A stretch of 64,000 bases of DNA, from the NCBI GenBank assembly GCA_014607495.2, contig CP053169.1, forward strand, positions 9,548,001-9,612,000, written 5' to 3'. The position numbers and the translations under genes are program-made. Numbering within the stretch: position 1 is the stretch's first letter; every line of letters starts with the position of its first letter. The notes under the pieces were generated by a model. It saw only the letters and a list, made by a program, of their open reading frames with translations. It had not been told where the DNA came from and ran no database searches. Shown here in pieces: positions 36,501 through 40,439 of the stretch. Origin of the DNA: Carposina sasakii. Its lineage: Eukaryota; Arthropoda; Insecta; Lepidoptera; Carposinidae.

Positions 36501-39216
36501 AACCCTAGCGCAGCAGAAATGCGCAAAAACCTGCCGATATGATTTATTAATACCTACACGGAGGAAGTTTACTGTCTCGTTGACTGCATGACGCCCGCGC
36601 CGGTTTCCAATTCACAACACTCGTCTTTGTCTTGGCACGACTTTGAGAAGGTCTTCTCTGTTCATTACGAAATATAATTAAATTATGTTTAAATTAATGT
36701 AAAAAAATCATCATTAAACTATACGTGACAAAAACAGTTCCGGTCGTGTGTTAGGAGTTCTTGCATAACTCTTTTTTTTTAAATTTGAATTTATAATAAT
36801 TAATATAGCGTACTTGCTTGACCTTACCAATTACAATAACATAACTTCTGGTAACCATGATCAGTAAATTTCATTCAGTACGTACTCCTTTGTTTGAAGA
36901 TACTATACAGATTATACCCTCAAAATTGGTCAGAAGTGGCACCATGTGGTTCCATCGGCCCTTGGTGCTCTGCCTACCCCGAAAGGGATAAAGATGTGAT
37001 TATGTATGTTGCTCGGAGCGTTACTTACAATGTACTTGCGGTGATGATTAAGGTTCTAAAATTACCCGGTAAACAAGGCATGGTACAAGGTGGTATACAC
37101 AATCGACAACTGGTCAGATCACTGAGGAAGACCATCATCAATCTATCTAGAAGAGGTTCTGGCGATATACATGCATACATAGAACGTTACCAAAATGGGG
37201 TAGCGAGAACTACAGGATCACATAGGGAAATAGGTACTATATTATAGTCAGATGTAAAAGATTAGTGAGAAGCGACTAGCTGAGACTACGCCCTTAGGTC
37301 GAAAACTGGATGTCTGCGATTAGCGGGGCGACGCGACGGCGGCAGCGGTACGATAAACACATAGATTCATATTGAAGGGAACTGGATGGCAGCGGCGCGC
37401 GGAGCGACGGCGTCCGAGCAACGAGCCGCGTCCGCTCCCGCCGTCGTCGCCCCGCAAATCGCCGACATCCAGTTTTCGGCCTTAGTTGCTTAACACAGGT
37501 CGACCAGTATGGTTACTAAAAAAAGATGCATTCTCTAACACAAGGTGTGAGGATTTGTGTACGAGTACTCAAATAGATTGTGGCCAACATCCGTTAAGCC
37601 AAGATCAGTGAGCTATTAATGACGTTTGAGTTTATTATAATCAACACATCCGGCGTATTCCGGTCAGTGCATTCACCTGTTTGTTAATGCTGCTTTACGG
37701 TGACGAATGGAATGGAAGAACTAACTAGCAAAAGCAATGCGATAGCATCATGAACGTATAAAGAATAACGGACAGTGTTGTCACTACACGGATTGAAGCA
37801 TTCATAGTAAGCGCGGTAACGTAGTAGGGATGTGTATTGACGCGTTTTCCACCCACACATACAAATCAAATCAAATACGTTTATTTCTGGATCACAGGTA
37901 AAAAAAATTGGTCTTAACTCTTTCCGTCACGCTTATAAAATATTTTTAACATAGTAAGTTTTAGCATTATTAACAATAAAAAAATCATATAAAGCAGGAA
38001 AAAAAAATATTATTAAGGTTTTCGAAAAATGAGGTGGTTAGTGCCTACCTGAAAATTTAATGATAATTTACGCATTTCGATTACGCAAAAAACTTAAGTG
38101 TAGTATTTTCTTAAATATATATAAAACAACATTGAAGATAAAAGCTAACTTATTTACCTGTTATTTTTTATAAAACACGCAATTAAAATTACGTGCAATA
38201 TTCAATTCAACTAAATTGAGTTGTCATTCTTTCATTTGGCGTATATTCCGTATCTTGTCAAGCATGAATCGAACTTTGTACAACCGTTATAAGTAGATGG
38301 CATAGATTTTAATTAAAAAATTCAGAAATAGGTGGTTATAGCATAGCAAAAGCACCAATATTAAAGTAATATTTTGATCTAGTTTTACACCTTGGCACTG
38401 TCCACATCGTTGAAGTGACTACATTACATATGAGAGGAAACTTCTTTACTTGCTTGGTTTGCTGGAAGAGATCTCCGGTAGAGATAAGCTTGCCAGTGTA
38501 TATGCAACTCTTCTTTCATGTTGTTTGCCATATTTCTTTTGTGTATGTGCAATAAAGAATAAGGAAAGATGCCCGTTTAATGATCATAACCTAACCTTCG
38601 AATATCATTACTCATGAATCATGTCAATGACAATATAATAAAATCTATGCACTATTGGTAAATAATTTGAAGAGGTAGATAGAGATACATGACATTTATC
38701 ATGGTTAGAACCAGCGGGCTGTAACCAGGATCTCTCAAAACATGATATTTCCCATTGCGATAGCGAGACGTCCACGCTAATACTCGTAGCAGCATCTTGC
38801 AACCCACAATAGAGACAATCATGCTATAAAAGCTCATAATTTGGTTGGAGTTTGAGAATTTGGTCATAGTATTACAGTAATACTGTGATTTGGTTGCATA
38901 TAACTGCCGGATATTCTGGAACTACAGGATTCCCTGGACCTATGGCGTGAAGAGCAGGGTCATACTGTCACATACAGCAATCGGTAATGAATACCTGGAG
39001 CTATAATACGGCAGGCAGGGTCACTAACAATCATATAGCAATCGTCATAATTCGTCTCACCTGTATGACAAAGCCGCCTGTCCATATCCTGGCTGTATTC
39101 TATAGGGCTGGGCGTAGGGCGCGGGGGGAGCCCGGGGCTGCGGCGGCGCCACCACCGCGCCCGCAGGCTTCGAACCGTACAGGGCGCCGCCGTGCGTGTG
39201 GTCCGTCTGCCCTGCC
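327..39216 (-). CDS. Smr: SMRTER / N-CoR-SMRT family nuclear receptor corepressor, partial gene (17 exons)
   Basis: Scaffold subunit of the HDAC3 corepressor complex, nuclear, expected to bridge nuclear receptors (for example EcR/USP) to histone deacetylation. Seventeen exons join in phase into 3,034 coding bases (1011 full codons) with GT-AG junctions throughout. Domains, numbered from the first full codon in the window: Gly/Pro/Tyr-rich N-terminal part (1-118), coiled coil (about 147-190), helical segment with YPLYNQPQDT and YHEN motifs (about 215-340), deacetylase-activating domain with SANT1 (about 350-450), Pro/Ala/Ser linkers (483-658), Cys-rich module (about 685-800), SANT2 (about 820-868), acidic segment (about 900-936), Pro/Ala tail (937-1011). 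The start codon and C-terminal receptor-interaction motifs lie outside the window or were not found. Identification rests on family motifs such as QHPKNFG, FYYLSKKAENYK and KKIRLG. Confidence 0.93.
957..1144 (-). CDS. Smr: Smr exon 16 (poly-Pro and acidic segment after SANT2)
   Basis: The donor is AAG|GTAGTT (weak). The acceptor was chosen as GTGTGTAG because it is the site that fits the 1-base phase left by exon 15; CTTAG and CTCCAG nearby would break frame. The product includes a Ser-rich stretch, seven prolines, RLRRPRDDDSSATETADEEE. N-CoR has a similar acidic Ser/Thr segment (STVSAQEDEDIEASNEEE) directly after SANT2. Confidence 0.82.
1717..2019 (-). CDS. Smr: Smr exon 15 (SANT2)
   Basis: The acceptor is GGCTGCCAG and the donor TCTG|GTGAGT. 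The exon contains 101 codons. It starts MLPTADKRLILPKP, holds a further Cys pair (KCCLDCFKRI), then the second SANT/Myb domain: EVSRFRTMLRDHGTAW, ATACGKTPASLKAFYFTYRK. The family equivalent is the N-CoR SANT2 ending YFNYKRRHNLD. SANT2 binds histone H4 tails in SMRT. Frame beyond the donor (to 1547) is intron. Confidence 0.93.
2472..2611 (-). CDS. Smr: Smr exon 14 (Cys-rich module, continued)
   Basis: The acceptor is CCCTGGCAG and the donor CTGC|GTAAGT. The in-phase reading is YVRSRYTRCPVPTCP, then KVRAKRLRHLPPRW, then LELKRPLMDEL. The other two frames hit stops or give no sensible sequence. CPVPTCP extends the Cys set begun in exon 13. Confidence 0.88.
2983..3184 (-). CDS. Smr: Smr exon 13 (Thr-rich segment and start of Cys-rich module)
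   Basis: The acceptor is TTTACCTACAG and the donor CAG|GTAATG. Entering phase 1 and leaving phase 2, it is the only exon found that connects exons 12 and 14. After a Thr-rich stretch the product reads CTTNCAVCGA, then VSRSRAAYYGLQED, then ARVCEPCHSR. The paired CxxC motifs look like a zinc-binding module. Confidence 0.88.
5395..6057 (+). pseudogene. RTE-type non-LTR retrotransposon remnant (reverse transcriptase C-terminus)
   Basis: Two frames carry the typical C-terminal part of a non-LTR reverse transcriptase. From 5429 the reading is VEQFVYLGSMFTRDGKCESD. From 5572, in another frame, it is MYGSETWVWEKKH, then LRWFGHVERMDRRRLTKEIY, then GRGRPR. A frameshift near 5560 and a stop after GRPR kill it. 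The 3' end (GGAGATCTGTAGTCTCTGCC then (TATG)n) is a typical lepidopteran RTE-like end. Truncated at the 5' side. Confidence 0.85.
6418..6540 (-). repeat. Interspersed repeat (GTGTATTGACG family), copy 1
   Basis: Reverse-strand copy of a sequence also found at 37740-37866 and 58560-58693. Shared phrases are AAGCATTCATAGTAAGC (with changes), GTAGGGATGTGTATTGACG and a nearby GTTGTCA. Class unknown. Confidence 0.55.
7095..7188 (-). repeat. GTCAGAAGTGGCACC repeat, copy 1
   Basis: Reverse copy of a short element shared with 36910-37013 and 62108-62218: AAAATTGGTCAGAAGTGGCA, GGCCCTT, TGCTCTGCCT, GGGATAAAG. The other copies end in (TATG)n, so this is likely the 3' end of a LINE or a dependent SINE. 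Confidence 0.6.
8648..8707. repeat. Imperfect inverted repeat (hairpin)
   Basis: AAAAATGTAGTCGTAAAAAT is mirrored by ATTTTTACGACTTGTACATT within 60 bases. The loop is short and AT-rich. No known function; it could be the remains of a small palindromic element. Confidence 0.55.
9468..9502 (+). promoter_or_regulatory. Core promoter of nested zinc-finger gene (TATA box and initiator)
   Basis: TATATAAAG at 9468-9476 is followed about 31 bases later by an arthropod-like initiator CACAGTC (A at 9500). This would give a 5' leader of only about 26 bases before the ATG at 9526. Spacing and motifs are seen directly; activity is inferred. Confidence 0.65.
9526..10002 (+). CDS. Intron-nested single-exon C2H2 zinc-finger protein (158 aa)
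   Basis: Open frame from ATG 9526 to TGA 10000-10002, on the strand opposite Smr and inside its intron 12. The first 70 residues are disordered (Pro, Ser, Arg rich). Residues 73-112 look folded (VACCDG, NVAWSESAERAWACRHRKTR). Residues 115-137 form one zinc finger, YPCKTCGSKFPSYYFVHKHK then KRCH: Cys116, Cys119, His132 and Cys136 or His137. The tail is acidic and Ser/Thr/Pro rich. Coding GC content is far above the surrounding intron, and a TATA box and initiator sit at the right distance upstream. Probably nuclear; binding to DNA, RNA or protein cannot be told from one finger. I do not recognise an orthologue. A retrogene origin is possible, but no poly(A) tract follows the stop. Confidence 0.75.
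   Translation: MLSLYRAWLGPSPCVARPAPPPGAHRPVPRRARVPSPVVTPPPASPSSTTSSELDVERIEAPEPEKREGNAVLDVACCDGPVRFSRVLNVAWSESAERAWACRHRKTRAALHYYPCKTCGSKFPSYYFVHKHKKRCHGDETSDSPTLTEPEPSTSAAP
10324..10329 (+). terminator. Possible poly(A) signal of nested zinc-finger gene
   Basis: AATAAA lies about 320 bases after the stop codon, followed by a T/G-rich stretch (TTTTGGTCT). It is the first canonical signal on this strand after the frame, but this AT-rich DNA makes chance matches likely. Confidence 0.35.
10939..11137 (-). CDS. Smr: Smr exon 12 (PTPSQP repeat linker)
   Basis: The acceptor is AACCTCCACAG and the donor ACTG|GTAAGA. The exon has 66 codons starting in phase 0 and leaves 1 base. It contains a short tandem repeat of about 18-24 bases coding for SQPPTP/SQPATP units (roughly 10955-11030), a likely length-variable site. 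It would be a disordered linker between SANT1 and the Cys-rich module. Confidence 0.83.
11645..11867 (-). CDS. Smr: Smr exon 11 (Pro/Ala/Thr-rich linker)
   Basis: The acceptor reads ATCCACCAG with a likely branch point CTAAC upstream; the donor is GCG|GTGAGT. The exon gives 75 codons after the split Arg, ending in phase 0. It is disordered and rich in Pro, Ala and Thr (PISPPPASSAPAAPVTTTAG). An 8.7-kb intron with many repeats separates it from exon 10. Assignment rests on phase and composition. Confidence 0.83.
12303..12375 (+). repeat. CTGGACGTAGGCC repeat, 3' fragment
   Basis: Contains CTTGTGGCGTGCTC, GGAGGCCTACGTCCAGTAGT and GGCTGATG at the end. It is the 3' end of the abundant family seen at about a dozen places in the window. 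Confidence 0.7.
12462..12645 (+). repeat. CTGGACGTAGGCC repeat, 3' two thirds
   Basis: Begins within GGTGGGCAGCAGCGCCTCCC, includes CGGTCACCAACCCGCCTGCC and TGGCGTGCCCTGGGGGAGGC, and ends (GAT)n. A trinucleotide tail is typical of RTE-mobilised SINE or LINE ends in Lepidoptera. Confidence 0.75.
12979..13806. mobile_element. Inverted-repeat element with TTTCATGAAATG motifs (about 0.83 kb)
   Basis: The left end (TGTCGTGGCCATAT ... TTGATCATTTCATGAAATGG) is repeated in reverse at the right end, with arms of at least 75 bases. At least seven copies of the palindromic TTTCATGAAATG or close variants lie in both subterminal parts. The centre has CGCTCGCTCCGCTCGCTCGG followed by tandem AACCTAACC. There is no coding capacity. 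Non-autonomous DNA element; superfamily unknown. Confidence 0.65.
14643..14993 (+). mobile_element. CAGGGTG MITE, copy 1 (351 bp)
   Basis: Bounded by CAGGGTG and CACCCTG, with TATA on both sides (14639-14642 and 14994-14997). The interior matches copies at 32.58 and 45.52 kb almost base for base (CGTCAACGTTCCCGAAAACT, TCTGGTTTCCAAAATATTAG). A Tc1/mariner-like or other TA/TATA-targeting superfamily is possible. No open frame. Confidence 0.82.
16975..17093 (+). repeat. CTGGACGTAGGCC repeat family, diverged 5' part
   Basis: CACCCCATGTCTGCCCGTG, ACAGCAGT and CGGTCACCAACTCGCCTACC match the 5' half of the family. The typical 3' half is missing. Confidence 0.55.
17573..17640. repeat. Perfect 30-bp inverted repeat with 8-base loop
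   Basis: Arms 17573-17602 and 17611-17640 are exact reverse complements; loop ACATATAC. The stem ends GCGAACGGT / ACCGTTCGC. The perfect match suggests a recent origin. No protein or promoter context; it lies in Smr intron 10. Confidence 0.9.
19144..19275 (+). mobile_element. Diverged CAGGGTG MITE fragment
   Basis: Starts CAGGGTG and keeps ACTGGTTTCCAAGATATTGA and GGTCCAAAGTTA from the family interior. No CACCCTG end was found, so it is truncated or decayed. Confidence 0.6.
19821..20408 (+). mobile_element. Fold-back-like repeat with AAAGAGGAG ends, copy 1 (0.59 kb)
   Basis: The start GAAGAAGGTATAAAAGAGGA and the end CTCCTCTTTTATTTCTTCTC form imperfect terminal inverted repeats. It shares ATACTTAGCCGCTACTCCTC, TTTTTGTATGAAAATA and ACACTAGCGCTTTTATCAG with an opposite-strand copy at 27666-28091. 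No coding capacity. Its end lies only 140 bases from exon 10. Confidence 0.7.
20546..20651 (-). CDS. Smr: Smr exon 10 (short linker exon)
   Basis: The acceptor is CCTCTTTAG and the donor CAG|GTTAGT (a weaker donor). It enters with 1 base and leaves with 2, which fits both neighbours. The product is a polar, Pro-rich linker (DAMDESMSSDPLAGLAPPPE). There is little family-level conservation, so support comes from phase, splice sites and GC content. Confidence 0.85.
21102..21247 (-). CDS. Smr: Smr exon 9 (last SANT1 helix, basic tail)
   Basis: The acceptor is TTCCACCAG and the donor CAGG|GTGAGT. The split Arg codon leads into RFYYLSKKAENYKQML and then a basic RKPRQRRSARNPPRP tail. The two Tyr and two Lys that in human SMRT (Tyr470, Tyr471, Lys474, Lys475) contact inositol tetraphosphate and HDAC3 are conserved. 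Only the first aromatic of the family's YYY is Phe here. Confidence 0.96.
21430..21893 (+). repeat. Cluster of three CTGGACGTAGGCC repeat pieces in tandem
   Basis: A 3' fragment (21430-21505) is followed by one larger copy (21512-21690) and a second (21698-21893), all on the same strand. Each carries CGGTCACCAA or CGATCACCAA, CCGCCTGCCCAGCGT and the GGCCTACGTCCAGC block or a variant. They fill the 1.1-kb intron between exons 8 and 9. Confidence 0.72.
21940..22060 (-). repeat. CTAGT-family repeat fragment, reverse strand
   Basis: The reverse complement reads AAGTCGCTTCTCGCTGTCTG, then CTTAGATG, then GCAACGGATTTTAAGGCGG, matching copies at 0.14, 25.2 and 61.6 kb. The CTAGT end is partly lost (CCCGTGTATAGG side). 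Confidence 0.55.
22072..22328 (-). repeat. CTGGACGTAGGCC repeat, near-complete copy
   Basis: Best-preserved copy: from GTGCCGGCAGAGTAGAATTC (reverse strand) through GGCGATTAAGGGTTTCCGGG, the GTGACTATGGGCAAATACC block and GGAGGCCTACGTCCAGCAG to (GATGAT)n. About 257 bases. A non-autonomous element mobilised by an RTE-type LINE is likely; no Pol III boxes were recognised. Confidence 0.8.
22367..22529 (-). CDS. Smr: Smr exon 8 (SANT1/DAD core)
   Basis: The acceptor is TTTCTTACAG and the donor AG|GTGAGT. The exon encodes the SANT1 helices NMWSAAERDMFREKYLQ, then HPKNFGQIASFLPRKSV, then KDCV. The Lys of HPKNFG, one of the inositol-phosphate contacts in human SMRT-HDAC3, is present. A long minus-strand copy of the CTGGACGTAGGCC repeat (22072-22328) lies 38 bp beyond the donor. 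Confidence 0.97.
23247..23444. mobile_element. Palindromic MITE with about 80-bp arms
   Basis: TCCAAACGCATGACGCAATG ... TTAGTCTAAGGC is mirrored by GCCTTAGACTAACTGCTACA ... CCGTTTGGA. Arms continue inward through CCGCCGCGG. TAA occurs next to both ends. About 198 bp, GC-rich, no coding. Probably a PIF/Harbinger-type (TWA-targeting) MITE. Confidence 0.75.
23841..24042 (-). CDS. Smr: Smr exon 7 (start of deacetylase-activating domain)
   Basis: The acceptor is TTTGTCAG and the donor AACC|GTGAGT, leaving one base to the next exon. The product starts VFPELRKQREERERFHRLG and continues ELEEVADGLHEQEHEDKKM, then RALTVVPPL. The family reads FPEIRKQREQQERFQRVG ... DGLSEQENNEKQMRQLSVIPPM. This is the extended N-terminal part of the DAD that allows SANT1 to bind and activate HDAC3. 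Confidence 0.95.
24545..24565 (+). repeat. GATA microsatellite
   Basis: About five tandem copies of GATA within AT-rich intron sequence between exons 6 and 7. Confidence 0.7.
24699..24824 (-). CDS. Smr: Smr exon 6 (basic helix before the DAD)
   Basis: The exon has 42 codons, phase 0, with acceptor TCTGTTACAG and donor AAA|GTAAGT. The product is highly charged (EWMKRVERIEQGQKRKVKDA, then KNREFFEK), matching N-CoR EAWEKKVDRIENNPRRKAKESKTREYYEKQ in order and spacing. It is too short and interrupted to appear as a long open frame. Confidence 0.95.
24870..24965 (+). repeat. CATCAGCTGCATCTCC repeat, fragment
   Basis: ACTTCACTAGAATACATCAG, then CTGCATCTCTTGCGTGTCGT and AAGAGTCG. Same family at 2668, 28310, 30573, 33393 and 42245. 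Confidence 0.6.
25172..25362 (+). repeat. CTAGT-ending Helitron/Lep1-like repeat, copy
   Basis: ATAAAACAAAATCGTCCCGC, CTTAGATCTTTATAAAACTA, AACGGATTTTGATGCGGTTT, then GGGACGCGTCCCGGCTTCGC and the end GTCGCAGGCTAGT. It ends only 18 bases before exon 5's donor boundary at 25380. Confidence 0.7.
25380..25547 (-). CDS. Smr: Smr exon 5 (YPLYNQPQDT / YHEN motif)
   Basis: The exon has 56 codons, phase 0, with acceptor ACTTTCCAG and donor AGG|GTAAGT. After an Ala/His/Pro lead comes LYPLYNQPQDTAVYHEN, then a basic helix (RPKLIEYIRRMKMETER). N-CoR carries LPLYNQPSDTKVYHEN followed by KLILFFKRRNHARK at this point, which makes this one of the most diagnostic exons. Confidence 0.96.
25581..25697 (+). repeat. 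CTGGACGTAGGCC repeat, 3' half
   Basis: GGTCACCAATCCGCCTGCCC to GGAGGCCTACGTCCAGCAGT and an AGAAGA tail. It starts about 33 bases beyond the exon 5 acceptor. Confidence 0.7.
26095..26135 (+). repeat. A/T-rich AAAT tail
   Basis: Several tandem AAAT units (AAATAAATAAATAAAT with A-rich variants), the probable tail of a retroelement whose body is not recognisable. Confidence 0.55.
26624..26791 (-). CDS. Smr: Smr exon 4 (coiled coil, TBL1/GPS2-binding type)
   Basis: The exon has 56 codons, phase 0 at both ends, with acceptor CCCCCCAG and donor AAG|GTACGT. The sequence runs VDREMALSESML, then KLKKKAEELQQ, and ends CVYAENRKK. This parallels N-CoR VDREI...LKLKKKQQQLEE and YEENRKK. The heptad-like Leu/Met pattern supports a coiled coil, and the exon junction falls inside it. 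Confidence 0.95.
27040..27212 (-). mobile_element. Small element with GTTTCACCAAAC ends, copy 1
   Basis: The reverse strand reads GCGTTTCACCAAACTGTTCA, then GCGCTAGTTACTATACACAT. The same order of motifs occurs at 53350-53487 and 59647-59783. A MITE is likely; ends not resolved. Confidence 0.5.
27666..28091 (-). mobile_element. Fold-back-like repeat with AAAGAGGAG ends, copy 2 (0.43 kb)
   Basis: Opposite-strand copy of the repeat at 19821-20408: GAAATAAAAGAGGAGTAGCG at one end, and CCCACCTCCTCTTTCATACC at the other. It is shorter by internal loss and ends 64 bases from exon 3. Confidence 0.7.
28156..28275 (-). CDS. Smr: Smr exon 3 (start of coiled coil)
   Basis: The exon has 40 codons in phase 0 at both ends, with acceptor TGATTCCAG and donor AAG|GTGAGC. 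It begins EQVNSYNTVEVLSP, which matches the conserved Glu after the DTR junction in N-CoR, and ends in TTKDDLLQQISK. That is the first turn of the coiled coil which in SMRT contacts GPS2 and TBL1 (repression domain 1). Confidence 0.93.
28310..28505 (+). repeat. CATCAGCTGCATCTCC repeat, longer copy
   Basis: Starts GCTGATGCGGGGCTTCACTA, continues AATACATCAGCTGCATCTCC, AGTCGATAAGCAAGC, GCTAAACGTG, GGATCTCCCTGCAG and CCCCATTTTGAGAACACA. Partial matches to the second half occur alone at 15.28, 27.6 and 60.3 kb. Class unknown, possibly a SINE. Confidence 0.65.
28779..28977 (-). CDS. Smr: Smr exon 2 (KKIRLG motif exon)
   Basis: The acceptor is TTTTTCCAG and the donor AGG|GTGAGT. This exon carries a proline run (PPAPPPHPPPDPPP) followed by KKIRLG and LRVDTR. 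Vertebrate N-CoR/SMRT have an equivalent KKIRLG...LRIDTRE stretch just upstream of the coiled coil. The frame stays open past the donor down to 28668, but only the GTGAGT at 28773-28778 keeps phase with exon 3. Confidence 0.92.
29973..30200 (+). repeat. tRNA-derived SINE (GATTGGTGTAGTTGG head), copy 1
   Basis: The tRNA-like head has an A-box-like GATTGGTGTAGTTGGTAGTG and a B box GGTTCGAATCC (30026-30036). The body GTTTATTTCCGAGTCATGGA and TACCGTTGCTTAGTATCCAC follows. A second copy at 60042-60270 matches throughout. Confidence 0.8.
30573..30660 (+). repeat. CATCAGCTGCATCTCC repeat, 5' part
   Basis: GTGCTAATGCAAAGCTTCGT then AAATACATCAGCTGCATCTC and ATGTCGTAAGAGTC; diverged in its first bases. 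Confidence 0.55.
30697..31052 (-). repeat. tRNA-derived SINE (GTGATAGCCTAGTGGTTAAG head), copy 1
   Basis: Read on the minus strand, the head is AGCGGTGATAGCCTAGTGGT and the B-box-like stretch is GAGTTCGATCCCAGTCACGG. The body contains CACTTAGCTCGTGCCTCGG and ACCAATCTC, and the tail is (ATC)n. A plus-strand copy lies at 41636-41962. Confidence 0.82.
31500..31640 (+). repeat. LINE 3'-region fragment (CR1/Zenon-like)
   Basis: AAATTTCAGCTCAATCGAAG and flanking GGGGTAGTTCTAATTTC resemble the 3' untranslated part of a common lepidopteran LINE, also seen at 40440-40963. Short and diverged. Confidence 0.45.
32062..32288 (-). repeat. CTGGACGTAGGCC repeat, near-complete copy
   Basis: The reverse strand has GTGGTGCCGGCAGAGTAGAA at its start, GTATCGTACGAGGCGATTAA, and GGAGGCCTACGTCCAGCAG at its end, with a (GAT)n-like tail. 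A short internal deletion relative to the copy at 22.1 kb (between TTTGCC and CCACCAGACGG). Confidence 0.78.
32581..32957 (+). mobile_element. CAGGGTG MITE, copy 2 (377 bp)
   Basis: Same ends and interior as the copy at 14643. It has an additional stretch (GCACATAGACGCGCGTAGCA) that copy 1 lacks but the copy at 45519 shares. The right flank is TATATA and the left ATA. Confidence 0.82.
33330..33354 (+). repeat. Short tandem repeat (ATGCA)n
   Basis: Four to five tandem ATGCA units directly 5' of a CATCAGCTGCATCTCC repeat copy. Confidence 0.75.
33393..33640 (+). repeat. CATCAGCTGCATCTCC repeat, long copy
   Basis: GTGCTGATGCGGGGCTTCAC, then ACATCAGCTGCATCTCCTTG, then GGAACTCAGGGATCGGGCG and GATCTCCATCGTGATCTTGC. 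A short reverse echo (GAGATGCAGCTGATGTATTA) lies at 33689-33708. Confidence 0.62.
34090..34300 (+). repeat. CTAGT-family repeat, diverged
   Basis: AAGTCGCTTCCTGCGGTCTG, GTATGCTAAAAGATCTGTAA, AGGCGGTTTTTTTAATAGAG, then ACGCAGATGAAGTCG; the typical end is not clear. Confidence 0.5.
34445..34675. mobile_element. CCTAGCATGACC MITE inside a 26-bp direct repeat
   Basis: The element 34490-34640 has terminal inverted repeats CCTAGCATGACC / GGTCATGCTAGG, and its interior can fold (CGATATGATATCGTATGATA). Outside it, the same 26 bases, starting GCGAAATAAAACGTGACGCT, occur at 34445-34470 and 34650-34675. A second, inverted copy of the element lies at 35728-35860. Confidence 0.72.
35163..35260 (+). repeat. 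tRNA-like SINE fragment (GGTTCGATTCCCACTCGGG), copy 1
   Basis: Contains a B-box-like GGTTCGATTCCCACTCGGGT followed by GAAGAATTTTGTCCATTTTC. The first part of the tRNA-like head is missing. A fuller copy follows at 35425. Confidence 0.65.
35425..35560 (+). repeat. tRNA-derived SINE (GGTTCGATTCCCACTCGGG), copy 2
   Basis: An A-box-like TTAGTGGTTAGAGCGGCTGG and a B box GTGGGTTCGATTCCCACTC are followed by TTCCATTTCTTTATTAATAA as in copy 1. No clean tRNA cloverleaf, so not a tRNA gene. Confidence 0.7.
35728..35860 (-). mobile_element. CCTAGCATGACC MITE, second copy, one end lost
   Basis: AAATGTCGATAAATCGGTTT, TTTCGCAGGTCATGCTA at one end. The other end is replaced by a run of C residues before CATCGTGGATATCGTATCG. 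Confidence 0.65.
36058..36130 (+). repeat. CACCACCGGGCCCTACACCC repeat
   Basis: CACCACCGGGCCCTACACCC, TGACCCTCGGATCTGATAAC. Also found at 2255-2325 (plus) and 39750-39820 (minus). Class unknown. Confidence 0.6.
36910..37013 (+). repeat. GTCAGAAGTGGCACC repeat, copy 2
   Basis: CCTCAAAATTGGTCAGAAGT, then GCCCTTGGTGCTCTGCCTAC and GATTATGTATG. See copies at 7095 and 62108. Confidence 0.62.
37297..37481. mobile_element. GC-rich palindromic MITE with TTA duplication
   Basis: The ends GGTCGAAAACTGGATGTC and GACATCCAGTTTTCGGCC are inverted repeats, extending inward through GCGGGGCGACG / CGTCGCCCCGC. TTA flanks both sides (37294-37296, 37482-37484). 185 bp. A 3-bp TWA duplication fits PIF/Harbinger. 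No coding. Confidence 0.8.
37740..37866 (+). repeat. GTGTATTGACG repeat, copy 2
   Basis: ATGAACGTATAAAGAATAAC, GATTGAAGCATTCATAGTAA, GTAGGGATGTGTATTGACGC. Same family as 6418 and 58560. Confidence 0.6.
39061..39216 (-). CDS. Smr: Smr exon 1 of those visible (N-terminal low-complexity part)
   Basis: The acceptor reads TTTGTCCGCAG and the donor is CAG|GTGAGA. The exon gives 51 full codons plus split codons at both ends. The product is rich in Gly, Ala, Pro and Tyr (YAQPYRIQPGYGQ), like the disordered N-terminus of N-CoR proteins. The donor phase (2 bases) matches the next exon and forms an Arg codon. Two bases must come from an upstream exon, so this is not the first coding exon. No clear partner was found between 39217 and 64000. 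Confidence 0.82.
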
Positions 39217-39749
39217 CTGCGGACAAAGAAATTGCTGGTGTTAATTAGTTTATTAAGTATGGTGTACTGTCGAATAGAAAATACATTGTACATAAGCCAA
39301 TTTGTCCCCTCAGCCAAGCAAGAGCGTCCGGAGAAAGGTCGTCGATGTCCTCTATGGGCTCCGGGGTTTTAAGTTTTAATTGATGTGAGTGATATATTTA
39401 ATTAAAGGAACCTTAGGTAAATGAGGTTCTTTAAATACATACATACACAAACGAATGTGTTCTCAAAAATGCAGTACTTACTTATTTAGAACCGCAGGAT
39501 CGCAAATGAGATTGAATATACCGATTACCGAATCAAAAGTGAGAAAGAGTTGCACTAGATGCAGGCAATCTTTAGTTGGTTCGGTAGTTAGAACTAACAT
39601 GGAAAACTAATGATGCCACGGGTGTTGGCGAAACATATGTCGATTAAAAAATTTAATTGGTTTTCGGATTAGCAGCTATGTATTTATGGTTGCATGCTAG
39701 GTGCTTGGATCTGGCTTCTCGTTGCGACAGTATTATCTTGTGTTCGTGA

Positions 39750-39820
39750 TCATGAGTCGGCAGATCCGAGGGTCAGCGGAGGGTGTAGGACCCGGTGGTG
39801 GGAGACCCTCAATGGAAATC
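39750..39820 (-). repeat. CACCACCGGGCCCTACACCC repeat, reverse copy
   Basis: The reverse strand reads CACCACCGGGTCCTACACCC then TGACCCTCGGATCTGCCGAC, matching 36058 and 2255. Confidence 0.58.
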
Positions 39821-40439
39821 TTTCATTTCATTAGTTAAAATCCATCCATCTGTACAAATCGAAATAAAATTTAACTTTATCACAACGTGAAGACCTTAGA
39901 ATAATGATTCGGTGAGGTGAGCGGAAATACTGGAATGCTGAACAAGACTATAGGGTTGAGTTACAACAATATTATAACTCGCAGGAAATGCATTTTTATT
40001 TTGATTTCCGTACCTAAGTGTTTTCCGCGCCAAGACGGGCGAATCGAAGTTAAATGGGCTTATGGTTATTGTGTGAGGTTTTTTGTCACTTGACTCTCTA
40101 AGGGTTGAATGTTTTTGAACTTTTTGAGCATAACGGTTTTTTTTAAATCGTCTATTGGTAGTTTTTAAGCCATTTTCTAAGGCCGAATTAAATAAACAAA
40201 ACATAGCATAATGAGTGAGATCAACACTAAAATATCGTTTCATCAATTCGTTCTGAAACTTCGCCGGCAGCTGCCGCGGCACGATGGTCCGTCGCTCGGC
40301 TCGTGCGTTGTTTGTCACGATGTTACCTATCATGTTTTTTTAAAGTCTGACAAAAAGTTGGTACTGCACAATATTGAGTGATTTTTATTTGTACCATGTT
40401 ATTTTAATATCATGGACTTCTTATAGGTTTTCCTATAAT

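Larger units (their letters stand above)
28978..39060. other. Smr intron 1 of those visible (10.1 kb); repeats only
   Basis: No exon-like block with matching phase was found. Contents: three tRNA-derived SINE families (30.0, 30.7-31.05, 35.2-35.6 kb), CTGGACGTAGGCC copy (32.06 kb), CAGGGTG MITE (32.58 kb), CCTAGCATGACC MITE pair (34.5 and 35.7 kb), TTA-flanked MITE (37.3 kb) and other short repeats. 36.1-36.8 and 37.9-38.9 kb show nothing I can name. Confidence 0.6.

Noticed and set aside
39896..40333. 145-codon minus-strand frame
   Set aside because: No recognisable domain, no splice partner in phase with Smr exon 1, and it lies beside LINE-derived sequence. Possibly a transposon scrap, but I cannot support it as a gene.
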